Source: Sphingomonas limnosediminicola
GTDB taxonomy: Bacteria > Pseudomonadota > Alphaproteobacteria > Sphingomonadales > Sphingomonadaceae
Length of the DNA stretch: 64,000 nucleotides
Reading direction: 5' to 3'
NCBI RefSeq assembly: GCF_039537965.1
Contig: NZ_BAABBM010000001.1
Location: forward strand, 2,021,501 to 2,085,500
In this document: positions 48,163 through 55,501 of the stretch, in pieces
Layout of the letters: each line of letters opens with the position of its first letter
Numbering within the stretch: position 1 is the stretch's first letter
Notes under the pieces: model-generated
Database searches by the model: none
Seen by the model: only the letters and a program-made list of their open reading frames with translations
Told to the model about the DNA's origin: nothing
Position numbers and translations under genes: made by a program

Positions 48163-48951
48163 CTAAGTGCGTGAATCCACGCCTCGGATGAAGGCGCCGA
48201 CGAGGGTGTTGAATTCGTTCGGGCGCTCGAGATTGAGGAGGTGCCCGGCGTTCGGGATCGTCTCATACTGAGAGCCGGGGATCAGCTTGTTCAGAACCGT
48301 TGACAATGCCGGCGGGGTAACGCGATCTTCGGCGCCGCAAAGGATGAGCGTGGGCACCCGGATGGCCATGGCGCGCTCGCGCTGGTCGGCGAGCCAGACG
48401 GCGGCGGCGCCGGTGCGGTATGCGTCGGGGTCGATGCGGGCCATCGTCTCCACCACCTCGCGACGGACGGCGGGCGCGGCGGGCTGCGCAAGCAGCACGT
48501 CGACGCGGGCCTCGGCCATGCCGCGTAGATCGCCGCTCGCCGCAATAGAGCGATCGTAGATGGCGCGGCCTTCGGGGTGGTCGGCGAAGGTGTCGGCGAG
48601 GATCAGCGACTTCACTCGCTTCGGCCACAGCGCGTGCATGGCGATGGCGACGACGCCGCCAAGCGACAGCCCGCAGATGTGCGCAGACCGGACGCCAAGC
48701 TCGCTCATCGCGGCGAAGACGGTGTTCGCATAATCGTCGCGGCTGGTGCCTTCGGGCGCCGTGTCGCTATCGCCGTAACCGGGATAGTCGAAGGCGACCG
48801 AACGGCGGTCCTTGGCGAAGTGCATGAGTTGCGGCTCCCACACGCTCTTGTCCGAGCCGACGCCGTGCAGGAAGACGATCGGAGTCGAATCGCCGACGCC
48901 GCTGTCGAGATAGCCGACGGTCAGGCCATTGGCGGTTTTGACGCGGGGCAT
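48163..48951 (-). CDS. Alpha/beta hydrolase (3-oxoadipate enol-lactonase-like)
   Basis: 262 residues from ATG 48951. Oxyanion motif FLHGVGSDKSVW, nucleophile elbow CGLSLGGVVA (Ser), acid in LILCGAEDRVTPP and the catalytic His in NAGHLLNLE. Serine-type hydrolase of the PcaD-like cluster, cytosolic. It is divergent from the [2Fe-2S] gene with only 46 bp between starts, so both share a compact promoter region. Confidence 0.85.
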   Translation of the reverse strand: MPRVKTANGLTVGYLDSGVGDSTPIVFLHGVGSDKSVWEPQLMHFAKDRRSVAFDYPGYGDSDTAPEGTSRDDYANTVFAAMSELGVRSAHICGLSLGGVVAIAMHALWPKRVKSLILADTFADHPEGRAIYDRSIAASGDLRGMAEARVDVLLAQPAAPAVRREVVETMARIDPDAYRTGAAAVWLADQRERAMAIRVPTLILCGAEDRVTPPALSTVLNKLIPGSQYETIPNAGHLLNLERPNEFNTLVGAFIRGVDSRT

Positions 48952-48997
48952 GGCGGCATCTTGGCACCGCCATGGCTGGCGCGCTAGGCCTCTGCCG

Positions 48998-49513
48998 ATG
49001 ACCCGAATGATCGTGAACGGCGAGCCCATCCTCTACAAGCTCGACCCCGAGACGCCGTTGCTGTTCGCGCTTCGCGATGCGTCCAACCTGACCGGCACCA
49101 AATATGGCTGCGACAGCGCGGACTGCGGCGCATGCACGGTGATGATCGACGGCAAGGCGGCGCTAAGTTGCAGCGTATCAATCGGGTCGCTGGAAGGCGC
49201 GACTGTGACGACGATCGAGGGGCTGGCGGCGAACGGCACGCACCCGGTGCAGCAGGCGTGGCTGGCCGAGCAGGTAACGATGTGCGGCTATTGCGAGCCG
49301 GGGTTCATCATGGCGATCGCGGCGCTGCTCCAGGCGAGCCCAAACCCGAGCGACGACCAGATTGCGGCGCTGCCGAACATCTGCCGCTGCGGCGCCTATC
49401 CGCGCATTCGCAAGGCGATTGCGCGGGCGGCGAGCGCGAGCGCGCCCGTGAGACCTGTTCCGCCTTCGCCCGCTGCGCAGGCACCCGCGCCGCCGGTCAA
49501 CTTACAAAGATGA
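48998..49513 (+). CDS. [2Fe-2S] subunit of a molybdenum hydroxylase (IorA/CoxS-like)
   Basis: 171 residues from ATG 48998; ATG 49007 is an alternative. The plant-type cluster is GCDSADCGACTV with its fourth Cys in ALSCSV, and the second cluster motifs are CGYCEPG and CRCGAYPRI. This is the small electron-transfer subunit of xanthine-oxidase-family enzymes such as isoquinoline 1-oxidoreductase. It has an unusual Pro/Ala-rich C-terminal tail. No molybdopterin or FAD subunit is next to it. Confidence 0.88.
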   Translation: MTRMIVNGEPILYKLDPETPLLFALRDASNLTGTKYGCDSADCGACTVMIDGKAALSCSVSIGSLEGATVTTIEGLAANGTHPVQQAWLAEQVTMCGYCEPGFIMAIAALLQASPNPSDDQIAALPNICRCGAYPRIRKAIARAASASAPVRPVPPSPAAQAPAPPVNLQR

Positions 49514-49593
49514 ATAAACGGGTGCGAAACGGTTAAGCCGGCGCTCAGCCAGCGAGTCGCAGTGACGTGTCCTGAACTTGAAAGGTCACTGTC

Positions 49594-50388
49594 ATGCGTA
49601 AGCTGATTCTTTCCATCCTCCTTGCAAGCGCCATCACTGCACCGGCGTTTGCCGATCCCAACGACGACCGCGGGACAGGTGCGAAGAGCGAACAGTCGCA
49701 AAACGACCGCAGCGAACGTCAGGCGCAGCGCGCCGAGCGCCGGGCCGAGCGCCAGCAGATCAATGCACAGCGCCAGCAGGTCAATGTCGAGCGCCAGCAG
49801 GTCAACGTCGAACGCCAGCAACAGTTTGCGACCGAGCGTGCGAACCTTGCCGGCCGCGGCGGCGCCAACTTCCAGGGCAACGCGCAGGATCGTCGCCAGC
49901 GGTTCGACAACGACCGCGCTCGCTTCGGCGGCCAGGATCAGGGCGGCATCGTCCAGTCCGAGCGCCGGGAACCGAACGTTTTCCGGCGCGACCGCAACCG
50001 CACACCGGTGGTAAGCGACGTGCCGCGCCCGGGAACGCAGCCGCGGCTACGCACCGACGGCCGGCGCTGGACCGACAACCACAATTGGAACGGTAACTGG
50101 CGCCACGACAATCGCTACGATTGGCGGCGCTATCGCGATCACAATCGTTGGCGCTTCCACTTCGGCTTCTACAACGATCCGTTCGGCTGGGGTTATCAGC
50201 CATTCTCGATCGGCTGGCGCCTGTGGCCGAACTATTACAGCAGAAATTACTGGATCAACGATCCTTGGCAGTATCGACTGCCCTACCCACCCCCCGGCAC
50301 GCAGTGGGTCCGTTATTACAACGATGCGCTGCTGGTCGACATGTACACCGGTCAGGTCGTGGACGTGATCTACAGCTTCTTCTGGTAG
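49594..50388 (+). CDS. RcnB-like exported protein with Gln-rich coiled coil
   Basis: 264 residues. Signal peptide to ~20. Residues ~35-90 are Arg/Gln-rich with a 7-residue repeat (RQQVNVE). The middle is Trp/Arg/Asn-rich, and the end PPGTQWVRYYNDALLVDMYTGQVVDVIY is the RcnB signature (Ni/Co homeostasis periplasmic family). In sphingomonads this family is expanded and its metal role is not established for each member. Confidence 0.82.
   Translation: MRKLILSILLASAITAPAFADPNDDRGTGAKSEQSQNDRSERQAQRAERRAERQQINAQRQQVNVERQQVNVERQQQFATERANLAGRGGANFQGNAQDRRQRFDNDRARFGGQDQGGIVQSERREPNVFRRDRNRTPVVSDVPRPGTQPRLRTDGRRWTDNHNWNGNWRHDNRYDWRRYRDHNRWRFHFGFYNDPFGWGYQPFSIGWRLWPNYYSRNYWINDPWQYRLPYPPPGTQWVRYYNDALLVDMYTGQVVDVIYSFFW
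49750..49833 (+). repeat. 21-bp in-frame tandem repeat (heptad)
   Basis: Units begin at 49750, 49771, 49792 and 49813 and encode RQQINAQ, RQQVNVE, RQQVNVE, then a decayed RQQQFAT. A heptad period fits a coiled coil. Such in-frame minisatellites can change copy number between strains. Confidence 0.75.
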
Positions 50389-50409
50389 AAGTCTGACCGC
50401 ATTTGATCG

Positions 50410-50445
50410 AAGGGGCGTCGCGGCTGCCATTGCCGCGGCGCCCTT
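50410..50445 (+). terminator. Hairpin terminator after the RcnB-like gene
   Basis: AAGGGGCGTCGCGGC can pair with GCCGCGGCGCCCTTT around a 7-base loop, with one mismatch. It ends in TTT and lies 22 bp past the RcnB-like stop codon. The T-run is short, but the stem is strong. Confidence 0.6.
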
Positions 50446-50493
50446 TGCGCATTAGTGGCCTAATACACCCCATCCGTGGAAGGCGCTATCCCA

Positions 50494-52416
50494 ATGTCTA
50501 AGCTCGCTGGCCTGCTCGTCCTCTCGTCTTCCATGATGGCGCTCAGCGCCTGCGCAACCGCTCCGGCCGCGCCGCCGCCACCGCCGGTTGTCGCCGAAGC
50601 GCCGGCACCGGCAGCGCCCGTCGCCAGCGCGCATGACCGGCTATTCAAGGTTTTCAAGGACAGCGACGAAGCCAGCCTGAAGCGCAATCCGCTCAACGCG
50701 ATCTTCCGCGGCGACATGCGCTATGCCGAGCATCTCGGCGACAACATCTCCGACGCTTATTATGCCGGCGAGCGGGCGGCGGCCGAGCACGACCTTGCGG
50801 CGCTTCACGCGATCCCGCGCGACCAGCTGAACGAAACCGACCAGCTCGCCTACGATACGTTCGAGTTTACGACCAAGGATACGCTGCGGGGACTTCAGCC
50901 GGATCTGCTCCAGCTGACCGAGGTGCGGCCGATGAATCACTTCTTCGGCTTCCACACTTTCTACCCGACCTTCGCGAGCGGGAAGGGCGCGGCGCCGTTC
51001 AAGACGATCGAGGATTACGACAACAACCTGAAGCGCCACCACGAGTTCGTGACCTATCTCGACCGCGCGATCGGGCGCTTCCGCCAGGGCGAGCAGTCGG
51101 GCGTCGTCGACACCAAACTGACCGTCCGCAACATGATTGAGCAGCTCGACAACCAGCTCAAGATGAAGCCGGAAGACTCACCTTATTTCGGGCCGGCAAA
51201 GCAATTCCCGGCAAGCTTCAGCGATGCCGACAAGGCGCGCCTGACGCAGGAATATCGCGCTTCGATCACTGACGAAATCTACCCCGCGCTCACGCGGCTC
51301 CGCGATTTCCTGAAGAACGAATATCTGCCCAGGGCGCGCGACGGCGCCGGCCTCATGTACATGAAGGGCGGCCCGGAGCTTTACCGCTACCTCATCCAGT
51401 CGACGACGACTGAAGCGCTCGATCCGGAAGCTGTGCACCAGCTCGGCCTCAGCGAAGTCGCGCGGATTACCAAGGGTTTCGAGAAGATCCGGCAGGAAGT
51501 TGGCTTCAAGGGCAATCTGCAGCAGTTCTTCGATTACATGCGCACGGCGAAGCAGTTCCAGCCGAAGACGCGCGACGAGCTTCGCGACGGTTTCCGCACG
51601 GTGCAGACGAAGGTCGAGGCGCGGGTGCCTGAATTTTTCTCGCGCACGCCCAAGGCGCCGCTCGAGATCCGCGCCTACGAGCCGTTCCGCGAGAAGTTCG
51701 AGGCCGGCGGCTCGTATGAGCCGGGCACGCCCGACGCCAAGCGCCCGGGCACCTTCTACTACAACGCTTACGACCTGCCCTCGCGCAGTAAATGGGAAGA
51801 GACGACGCTCTTCATGCACGAGGGCGAGCCGGGCCATCACTTCCAGATCAGCCTGGCGCAGGAGAATGAGGCGCTGCCGAGCTTCATGCGCTTCGGCGGC
51901 AACACGGCCTATGTCGAGGGCTGGGCGCTCTACGCGGAGTCGCTCGGCTACCCGATGGGAATGTACACGGACCCGTACCAAAGGTTCGGCAACCTCAACG
52001 ACGAGATGCTGCGCGCCATGAGGCTGGTCGTCGACACCGGAATCCACGCCAAGGGTTGGACGCGCGAGCAGGCGATCGCCTACATGCTCGGCCACTCCGG
52101 CATGTCGAAGACCGACGCCACCGCCGAGGTCGAACGCTACATCGCCATTCCGAGCCAGGCGCTTGCGTACAAGATCGGTCAGCTGACCATCCTGCGCCTG
52201 CGCGACAAGGCGCAGGCGGCGCTGGGCCCCAAGTTCGACATCCGGGAATTCCATGCGCAGGTGCTCGACACGGGCGCGCTGCCTCTGCCGATCCTCGAAC
52301 AGAAGATCGACCGCTGGATCGCTGCTCGCCAGAACGGCGGTCCGGCCCCGCAGCCGCAGCCGGTCCTGACGCCGACGTCACAGCCGACGCCGACGGGCAA
52401 AGGCGAACGGGGGTAA
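50494..52416 (+). CDS. DUF885 lipoprotein (putative metallopeptidase)
   Basis: 640 residues from ATG 50494; an upstream in-frame GTG (50476) is less likely. Lipoprotein signal MSKLAGLLVLSSSMMALSAC with lipobox LSAC, then a Pro/Ala linker. DUF885 is a predicted zinc peptidase family; its HEGEPGHHFQ motif (near residue 445) contains the HExxxH-like zinc site, followed by EGWALYAESLG. It probably acts on oligopeptides at the periplasmic face of the outer membrane. Transcribed alone. Confidence 0.9.
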   Translation: MSKLAGLLVLSSSMMALSACATAPAAPPPPPVVAEAPAPAAPVASAHDRLFKVFKDSDEASLKRNPLNAIFRGDMRYAEHLGDNISDAYYAGERAAAEHDLAALHAIPRDQLNETDQLAYDTFEFTTKDTLRGLQPDLLQLTEVRPMNHFFGFHTFYPTFASGKGAAPFKTIEDYDNNLKRHHEFVTYLDRAIGRFRQGEQSGVVDTKLTVRNMIEQLDNQLKMKPEDSPYFGPAKQFPASFSDADKARLTQEYRASITDEIYPALTRLRDFLKNEYLPRARDGAGLMYMKGGPELYRYLIQSTTTEALDPEAVHQLGLSEVARITKGFEKIRQEVGFKGNLQQFFDYMRTAKQFQPKTRDELRDGFRTVQTKVEARVPEFFSRTPKAPLEIRAYEPFREKFEAGGSYEPGTPDAKRPGTFYYNAYDLPSRSKWEETTLFMHEGEPGHHFQISLAQENEALPSFMRFGGNTAYVEGWALYAESLGYPMGMYTDPYQRFGNLNDEMLRAMRLVVDTGIHAKGWTREQAIAYMLGHSGMSKTDATAEVERYIAIPSQALAYKIGQLTILRLRDKAQAALGPKFDIREFHAQVLDTGALPLPILEQKIDRWIAARQNGGPAPQPQPVLTPTSQPTPTGKGERG

Positions 52417-52494
52417 GCTCACGGACGCTGGTAATCCCGCAGGATGTCACCATATTGAGAGCATCGCGGGCACGATGCTTGTAGGCGCCAGCGG

Positions 52495-52539
52495 CTGAGA
52501 GACATGAAGTGCTCCCGCTTACGGATTGGGAGCACTTTC
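52495..52539 (+). promoter_or_regulatory. SD-sequestering leader hairpin (copy A)
   Basis: CTGAGAGAC (52495-52503) is followed by a hairpin with perfect 10 bp arms, AAGTGCTCCC (52507-52516) and GGGAGCACTT (52528-52537). The GGGAG of the right arm is the ribosome-binding site of the ATG at 52540, so folding would hide it. TTGAGA, 17 bases and CTTGTA upstream could be the promoter. The same arrangement occurs at 55502-55544. Confidence 0.6.
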
Positions 52540-52818
52540 ATGGACATCGACCAGCCCACGCCAAGTCCACGACGTCCCCGAAGCATGGCATTTTCCAGGC
52601 GGAGCAAGACTCCGCTGCCGACTCCCGAGCAATCGCGGCGGCAGGCCGACGTCGTTCAATCGGCTTGGCATCACTTCGGCGAGCCCGGTCCGGTCATCGC
52701 TTTCCTCAACAGCCGTCACGAAGGCCTCGAGGGACAACCGCTCCGTCTCGCGATCGAGAGCGACCTGGGCCTGGAGCGCGTCCAGGCTTGGCTCCAGCAA
52801 CATTCACTGAAAGCCTGA
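52540..52818 (+). CDS. MbcA/ParS/Xre antitoxin-domain-like small protein
   Basis: 92 residues. After a polar N-terminus, the C-terminal ~45 residues (AWHHFGEPGPVIAFLNSRHE..QPLRLAIESDLGLERVQAWL) follow the DUF2384/MbcA-like domain: a helix, a loop with LN, and the final VxxWL helix. In toxin-antitoxin pairs this domain binds RES toxins. No RES gene is near, so it is an orphan regulator or adaptor. Its start is under the copy A hairpin. Confidence 0.68.
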   Translation: MDIDQPTPSPRRPRSMAFSRRSKTPLPTPEQSRRQADVVQSAWHHFGEPGPVIAFLNSRHEGLEGQPLRLAIESDLGLERVQAWLQQHSLKA

Positions 52819-52821
52819 GCA

Positions 52822-52968
52822 ATGCGAAAGAAGCGCGAACCCGAGAGCCAGCAGCAACGCAGCGACCGCCTGGAGCAGGACGCGCGGGATAAACAGCGTG
52901 ACAGGTCCGTCGAATCCGAGGCGCTGGACGCAGCGGTTCAGAAAAGTATCAGGCTGCACGGCGCCTGA
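52822..52968 (+). CDS. Very small charged protein (48 residues)
   Basis: ATG 52822, three bases after the MbcA-like stop, reads 48 residues to TGA 52968. Almost entirely Arg/Lys/Glu/Gln with a helical pattern and a C-terminal AVQKSIRLHGA. Close spacing to the previous gene argues for one transcript. No family recognised; a weak ribosome site lowers confidence. Confidence 0.5.
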   Translation: MRKKREPESQQQRSDRLEQDARDKQRDRSVESEALDAAVQKSIRLHGA

Positions 52969-52995
52969 CTTCGCCGCGCCTCGAGGAGAGATGCG

Positions 52996-53322
52996 ATGCA
53001 GGATCCCGGAAAGTCGAAAGGCAAGAGCTTTTCCGCGTTTCGGTCCGCGGCCGAAGAAGTCGGCAAGCGCGTGACTGACGAGGCCGAACCAGAGAAACCG
53101 GCGCGAGGAAAGGAAGGCGGGCACATGAGCTCGACCGCCGGTCGCGTCACGCACGTCCATGGCAGCGAATTGCCTTATCTTGCCATTCTCAACCACCATG
53201 ATCGCGACCCGACCGAGCACGGCTTTGCGACGATGCGGGAGGCCGAAGCCTTCATCAAACGCAACACGCCGGTGCCGGGAGGTTCGCTTTCCGATCTTTA
53301 CGATCGTCCCGCCGGAGACTGA
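52996..53322 (+). CDS. Small conserved protein of unknown function
   Basis: 108 residues with GAGGAGAG ahead of ATG 52996. The first 40 residues are low complexity (KSKGKSFSAF..EKPARGKEGG). The rest is a compact domain with LPYLAILNHHDRDPTEHGFATMREAEAFIKRNTP that looks conserved. No known motif. Third gene of the rightward unit beginning at 52540. Confidence 0.68.
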   Translation: MQDPGKSKGKSFSAFRSAAEEVGKRVTDEAEPEKPARGKEGGHMSSTAGRVTHVHGSELPYLAILNHHDRDPTEHGFATMREAEAFIKRNTPVPGGSLSDLYDRPAGD

Positions 53323-53344
53323 CGGCGCGCAGACCGAAACACGC

Positions 53345-53797
53345 CTAGGACGGAAGCGTCGCGGTTTGACGCAAGGCCTCGCCAAGCGCGAGTGCCGCGG
53401 AGGTCGCCACATTCAATGATCTGACCTCGGCCCGAAGGGGAATGCGCACACGCGCACCGCAGGCTTCAGCAACGGAGATTGGAACGCCCGCGCTTTCCTT
53501 CCCGAACAGGAGGACGTCGTCGGGCCCGAAGCTGAAATCGTAAGCCGATTGGCGGCTCTTCGTCGTGAACAGCACCAGCCTTCGCGATCCGATCGTGGTT
53601 TTGAATGCGTCGAAGTCCGCATGCCGCGTGACGTCGACGTGATCGATATAGTCCATGGCCGTCCGCCGGACTCGCCGATCGTCCCACTCGAAACCCATGG
53701 GCTCAATGAGATCGACGGCCGTGCCCATACAGGCTGCGAGCCGCAGAACGGCGCCGACATTCCCGGCGATTTCCGGTTCGAAAAGTGCAATTCGCAT
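53345..53797 (-). CDS. trmL: tRNA (cytidine(34)-2'-O)-methyltransferase
   Basis: 150 residues, standard TrmL length. SPOUT fold with the N-terminal NVGAVLRLAACMG and the knot motifs LLFGKESAGVP and IPLRAEVRSLNVATSAALALGEALRQ. It methylates the wobble ribose of certain leucine tRNAs. It sits between the two opposing small-gene units and is the only housekeeping gene in the 52.5-55.5 kb block. Confidence 0.93.
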   Translation of the reverse strand: MRIALFEPEIAGNVGAVLRLAACMGTAVDLIEPMGFEWDDRRVRRTAMDYIDHVDVTRHADFDAFKTTIGSRRLVLFTTKSRQSAYDFSFGPDDVLLFGKESAGVPISVAEACGARVRIPLRAEVRSLNVATSAALALGEALRQTATLPS

Positions 53798-53871
53798 CGC
53801 AGCGGATTATCGCAAAGCCCTGGCGAAGTCCGAATTGAAATTGTGCGCAATCTCGGTGCGAGCAGTGAGTC

Positions 53872-54057
53872 CTAGTCAGCGCCGAGACGGACGTTCAACT
53901 CGGCAAGCCGCTTTTTCAGGATTTCGACGTTACCCGGGCTCGTGGCCTGAAGCTGCCGCTCGCCATCCTCGTCGACGTGGGAAATCGTTCCAGACTCGAT
54001 CGCCTTGAGCAATTGCACCAGCCGGTCCCGCTCCTCATGCCAAGTCTCCGAGCTCAT
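53872..54057 (-). CDS. Small conserved helical protein (61 residues)
   Basis: ATG 54057 with GGAGACGATA upstream. Reads ETWHEERDRLVQLLKAIESGTISHVDEDG..PGNVEILKKRLAELNVRLG: two helices around a charged loop, with SGTISHVDEDGERQLQ as probable conserved core. The longer in-frame start at 54126 is not needed. Last gene of the leftward small-gene unit. Confidence 0.68.
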   Translation of the reverse strand: MSSETWHEERDRLVQLLKAIESGTISHVDEDGERQLQATSPGNVEILKKRLAELNVRLGAD

Positions 54058-54094
54058 TATCGTCTCCGCTGTCCGCGCCGCAGCTCGAGCGTCC

Positions 54095-54280
54095 CTACCG
54101 CCGCAAGCCGGCGAGGATCGCGTCATAGTCTGCGATGTCCTGAAGCAACATCGTGGTCGCCTCTTCCTTGGTCATGCCCTGCGTGGGCTCACAGCTTCCA
54201 TCGCGGATTGACGCGAGTTGCGCCGCCTTCTGATCGCGTTTTAGCTGCGTCTTCTCCACGCCCTTGCTGAAATACGTCAA
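54095..54280 (-). CDS. Small helical protein, TTG start (61 residues)
   Basis: TTG 54280 follows the upstream gene's stop by ten bases, and the ribosome site GAGGAGAG overlaps that stop (TGAGGAGAG), which supports the rare start. The protein is charged and helical (KTQLKRDQKAAQLASIRDG, TKEEATTMLLQDIADYDAILAGLRR). No family recognised. Reading begins MTYFSKGVEK. Confidence 0.62.
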   Translation of the reverse strand: MTYFSKGVEKTQLKRDQKAAQLASIRDGSCEPTQGMTKEEATTMLLQDIADYDAILAGLRR

Positions 54281-54290
54281 CGCGCTCTCC

Positions 54291-54464
54291 TCAGGCGTGG
54301 TCGATCAAAATGGTTTTCTGGAGAGGCGGCGCGTCCGGATAGAAATCCCAGAACATCGCCATGGCTTCAGCCACGACGCGGACGACATCTTGCTCGGCGT
54401 CGATTTCGGCGAGATGCTCAACCTGGCGCCAATCGGGGCCACGCACCACGATCTTGACGTTCAC
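54291..54464 (-). CDS. Small protein, GTG start (57 residues)
   Basis: GTG 54464 has GGAG five bases upstream (GGAGATCGCGTG). It encodes MNVKIVVRGPDWRQVEHLAEIDAE.. then VVAEAMAMFWDFYPDAPPLQK and ends IDHA. It looks like a compact domain with one strand and two helices. No family recognised. Part of the leftward unit. Confidence 0.58.
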   Translation of the reverse strand: MNVKIVVRGPDWRQVEHLAEIDAEQDVVRVVAEAMAMFWDFYPDAPPLQKTILIDHA

Positions 54465-54517
54465 GCGATCTCCAATGCCTCACGCTTAATCCGGACGAAG
54501 CTCACGGCGCAGAAGGG

Positions 54518-54724
54518 TCAGGCCGCGACGGCATGAGCAAGTTCCGCGTTGAGCTCGGCGACGAGGTCCGTGACCGCCTCGCCATGCATCGAGACACGAC
54601 CCGCGTGCTCGGCGATCTGCTGCCAATGCTTGAGAGTGTCGCGATGCACGCGTTGACCGCGCAAGCGGCGTGAGCTGGCGATTGCCGCAAGCAGATTGGA
54701 TCGCACGCTGCCTTCAATCTTCAT
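54518..54724 (-). CDS. Small conserved protein (68 residues)
   Basis: ATG 54724 preceded by GTGAGGAACGCTC (GAGGA site). The sequence MKIEGSVRSNLLAAIASSRRLRGQ.. followed by RDTLKHWQQIAEHAGR and a C-terminal LVAELNAELAHAVAA is amphipathic and helical. It lies 51 bp after the previous gene. Function unknown. Confidence 0.65.
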   Translation of the reverse strand: MKIEGSVRSNLLAAIASSRRLRGQRVHRDTLKHWQQIAEHAGRVSMHGEAVTDLVAELNAELAHAVAA

Positions 54725-54775
54725 GAGCGTTCCTCACAACGGGCTTGCGCGTCGGCGCAGCGGAATTCTTGGCGA

Positions 54776-55003
54776 TCACCAGATCGGCCCTTTCGGACGA
54801 TGCCTCTCACGCACGACCTCGCCGCTGATGATCTTGGACTTGAGCAATTGCCGGATGCGGTCAGCACCACTGCTGCTGCTGCAGACGAGCCGGACGCCGC
54901 CGCTCGAAAGCCGCTCGATCGTGGAAACGTTGATCTTTTCCTTCAGGCACCGAGCGACGACCTCGTCCTGCTTCATCGACAGGTGGATGGACCGGCCCGT
55001 CAT
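54776..55003 (-). CDS. Small conserved protein (75 residues)
   Basis: ATG 55003 overlaps the previous stop (ATGA), so the start is well supported. A basic beginning (MTGRSIHLSMKQDEVVARCLKEK) and a middle INVSTIERLSSGGVRLVCSSSSGADRIRQLL give an alternating strand-helix pattern like small ferredoxin-fold domains. It has two cysteines. No family assigned. Confidence 0.65.
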   Translation of the reverse strand: MTGRSIHLSMKQDEVVARCLKEKINVSTIERLSSGGVRLVCSSSSGADRIRQLLKSKIISGEVVRERHRPKGPIW

Positions 55004-55149
55004 TTCGCGTTCCGCCTGGCTGCCGCGAGCGCATCCCGCGCGTTCGAATAGCGATAACCTCCCCACAGGAAGACTTCGGCGGGGACACGGACGATCTCGT
55101 AGCGATCGAGCTCCGCCTGATCGATTTCGTTAGAAGCGCCGGCCGTCAT
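55000..55149 (-). CDS. Very small protein (49 residues)
   Basis: ATG 55149 overlaps the upstream stop by four bases (ATGA), and its own stop overlaps the next start by four. The product includes ELDRYEIVRVPAEVFLWGGYRYSNARDALAAARRN, probably a short strand followed by a helix. The double overlap is the main evidence that it is real. Confidence 0.6.
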   Translation of the reverse strand: MTAGASNEIDQAELDRYEIVRVPAEVFLWGGYRYSNARDALAAARRNAK

Positions 55150-55340
55150 TTTTGCTCTCCAAGGTTCCAGCGCCTCTGGCTCGATGGATCGATGCGGCGT
55201 GCGTCGTGATCGAACTGATCCGCCGCAGCCTTCAGGGCGATCGAGCCGCCATCGGTGCGCGCCCGTCGGGCCAGTCTTCGGAAGGAGGAAGCCTGCTCGC
55301 GAAGCTCGTTCGCAGTTTCATTGCGCGTCGGCGATTCCAT
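55146..55340 (-). CDS. Small helical protein (64 residues)
   Basis: ATG 55340 shares one base with the upstream stop (TGATG); longer in-frame starts are therefore unnecessary. Charged helices: NETANELREQASSFRRLARRA and GSIALKAAADQFDHDARRIDP. The pattern REQAxxFRRLAxxAxT..L..xAxxFDxxA recurs in small alphaproteobacterial proteins of unknown role. Confidence 0.66.
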   Translation of the reverse strand: MESPTRNETANELREQASSFRRLARRARTDGGSIALKAAADQFDHDARRIDPSSQRRWNLGEQK

Positions 55341-55501
55341 CACGCGGCGCCTGCCAAGCCAGCCGTCAGGCGGCGCTGGGAAATTCGCAGGGCATAGCCA
55401 TCGGCCAGGCCGCGGTGAGCGCGGCGCGATTGGTCGCACTTGGCGTGGTCCGCCATGAACAACGAAATCTGATGACGATGGTAGAGGTAATTGAGATCCA
55501 T
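55340..55501 (-). CDS. First small protein of leftward unit (53 residues)
   Basis: ATG 55501 is preceded by GGGAGCGTAT, part of the copy B hairpin. It encodes MDLNYLYHRHQISLFMADHA then CDQSRRAHRGLADGYALRI, with an opening that looks conserved, and ends at TGA 55340 inside the next start. The product is basic and helical. Family not named. Confidence 0.64.
   Translation of the reverse strand: MDLNYLYHRHQISLFMADHAKCDQSRRAHRGLADGYALRISQRRLTAGLAGAA

Noticed and set aside
51178-52254. 358-codon open frame antisense to the DUF885 gene
   Set aside because: Shadow of a strongly supported gene; composition dominated by Arg/Leu/Val without motifs.
54725-54779. 21-codon GTG frame bridging the small genes at 54776 and 54518
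   Set aside because: It overlaps neatly at both ends, but is too short and lacks a ribosome site of its own to support.
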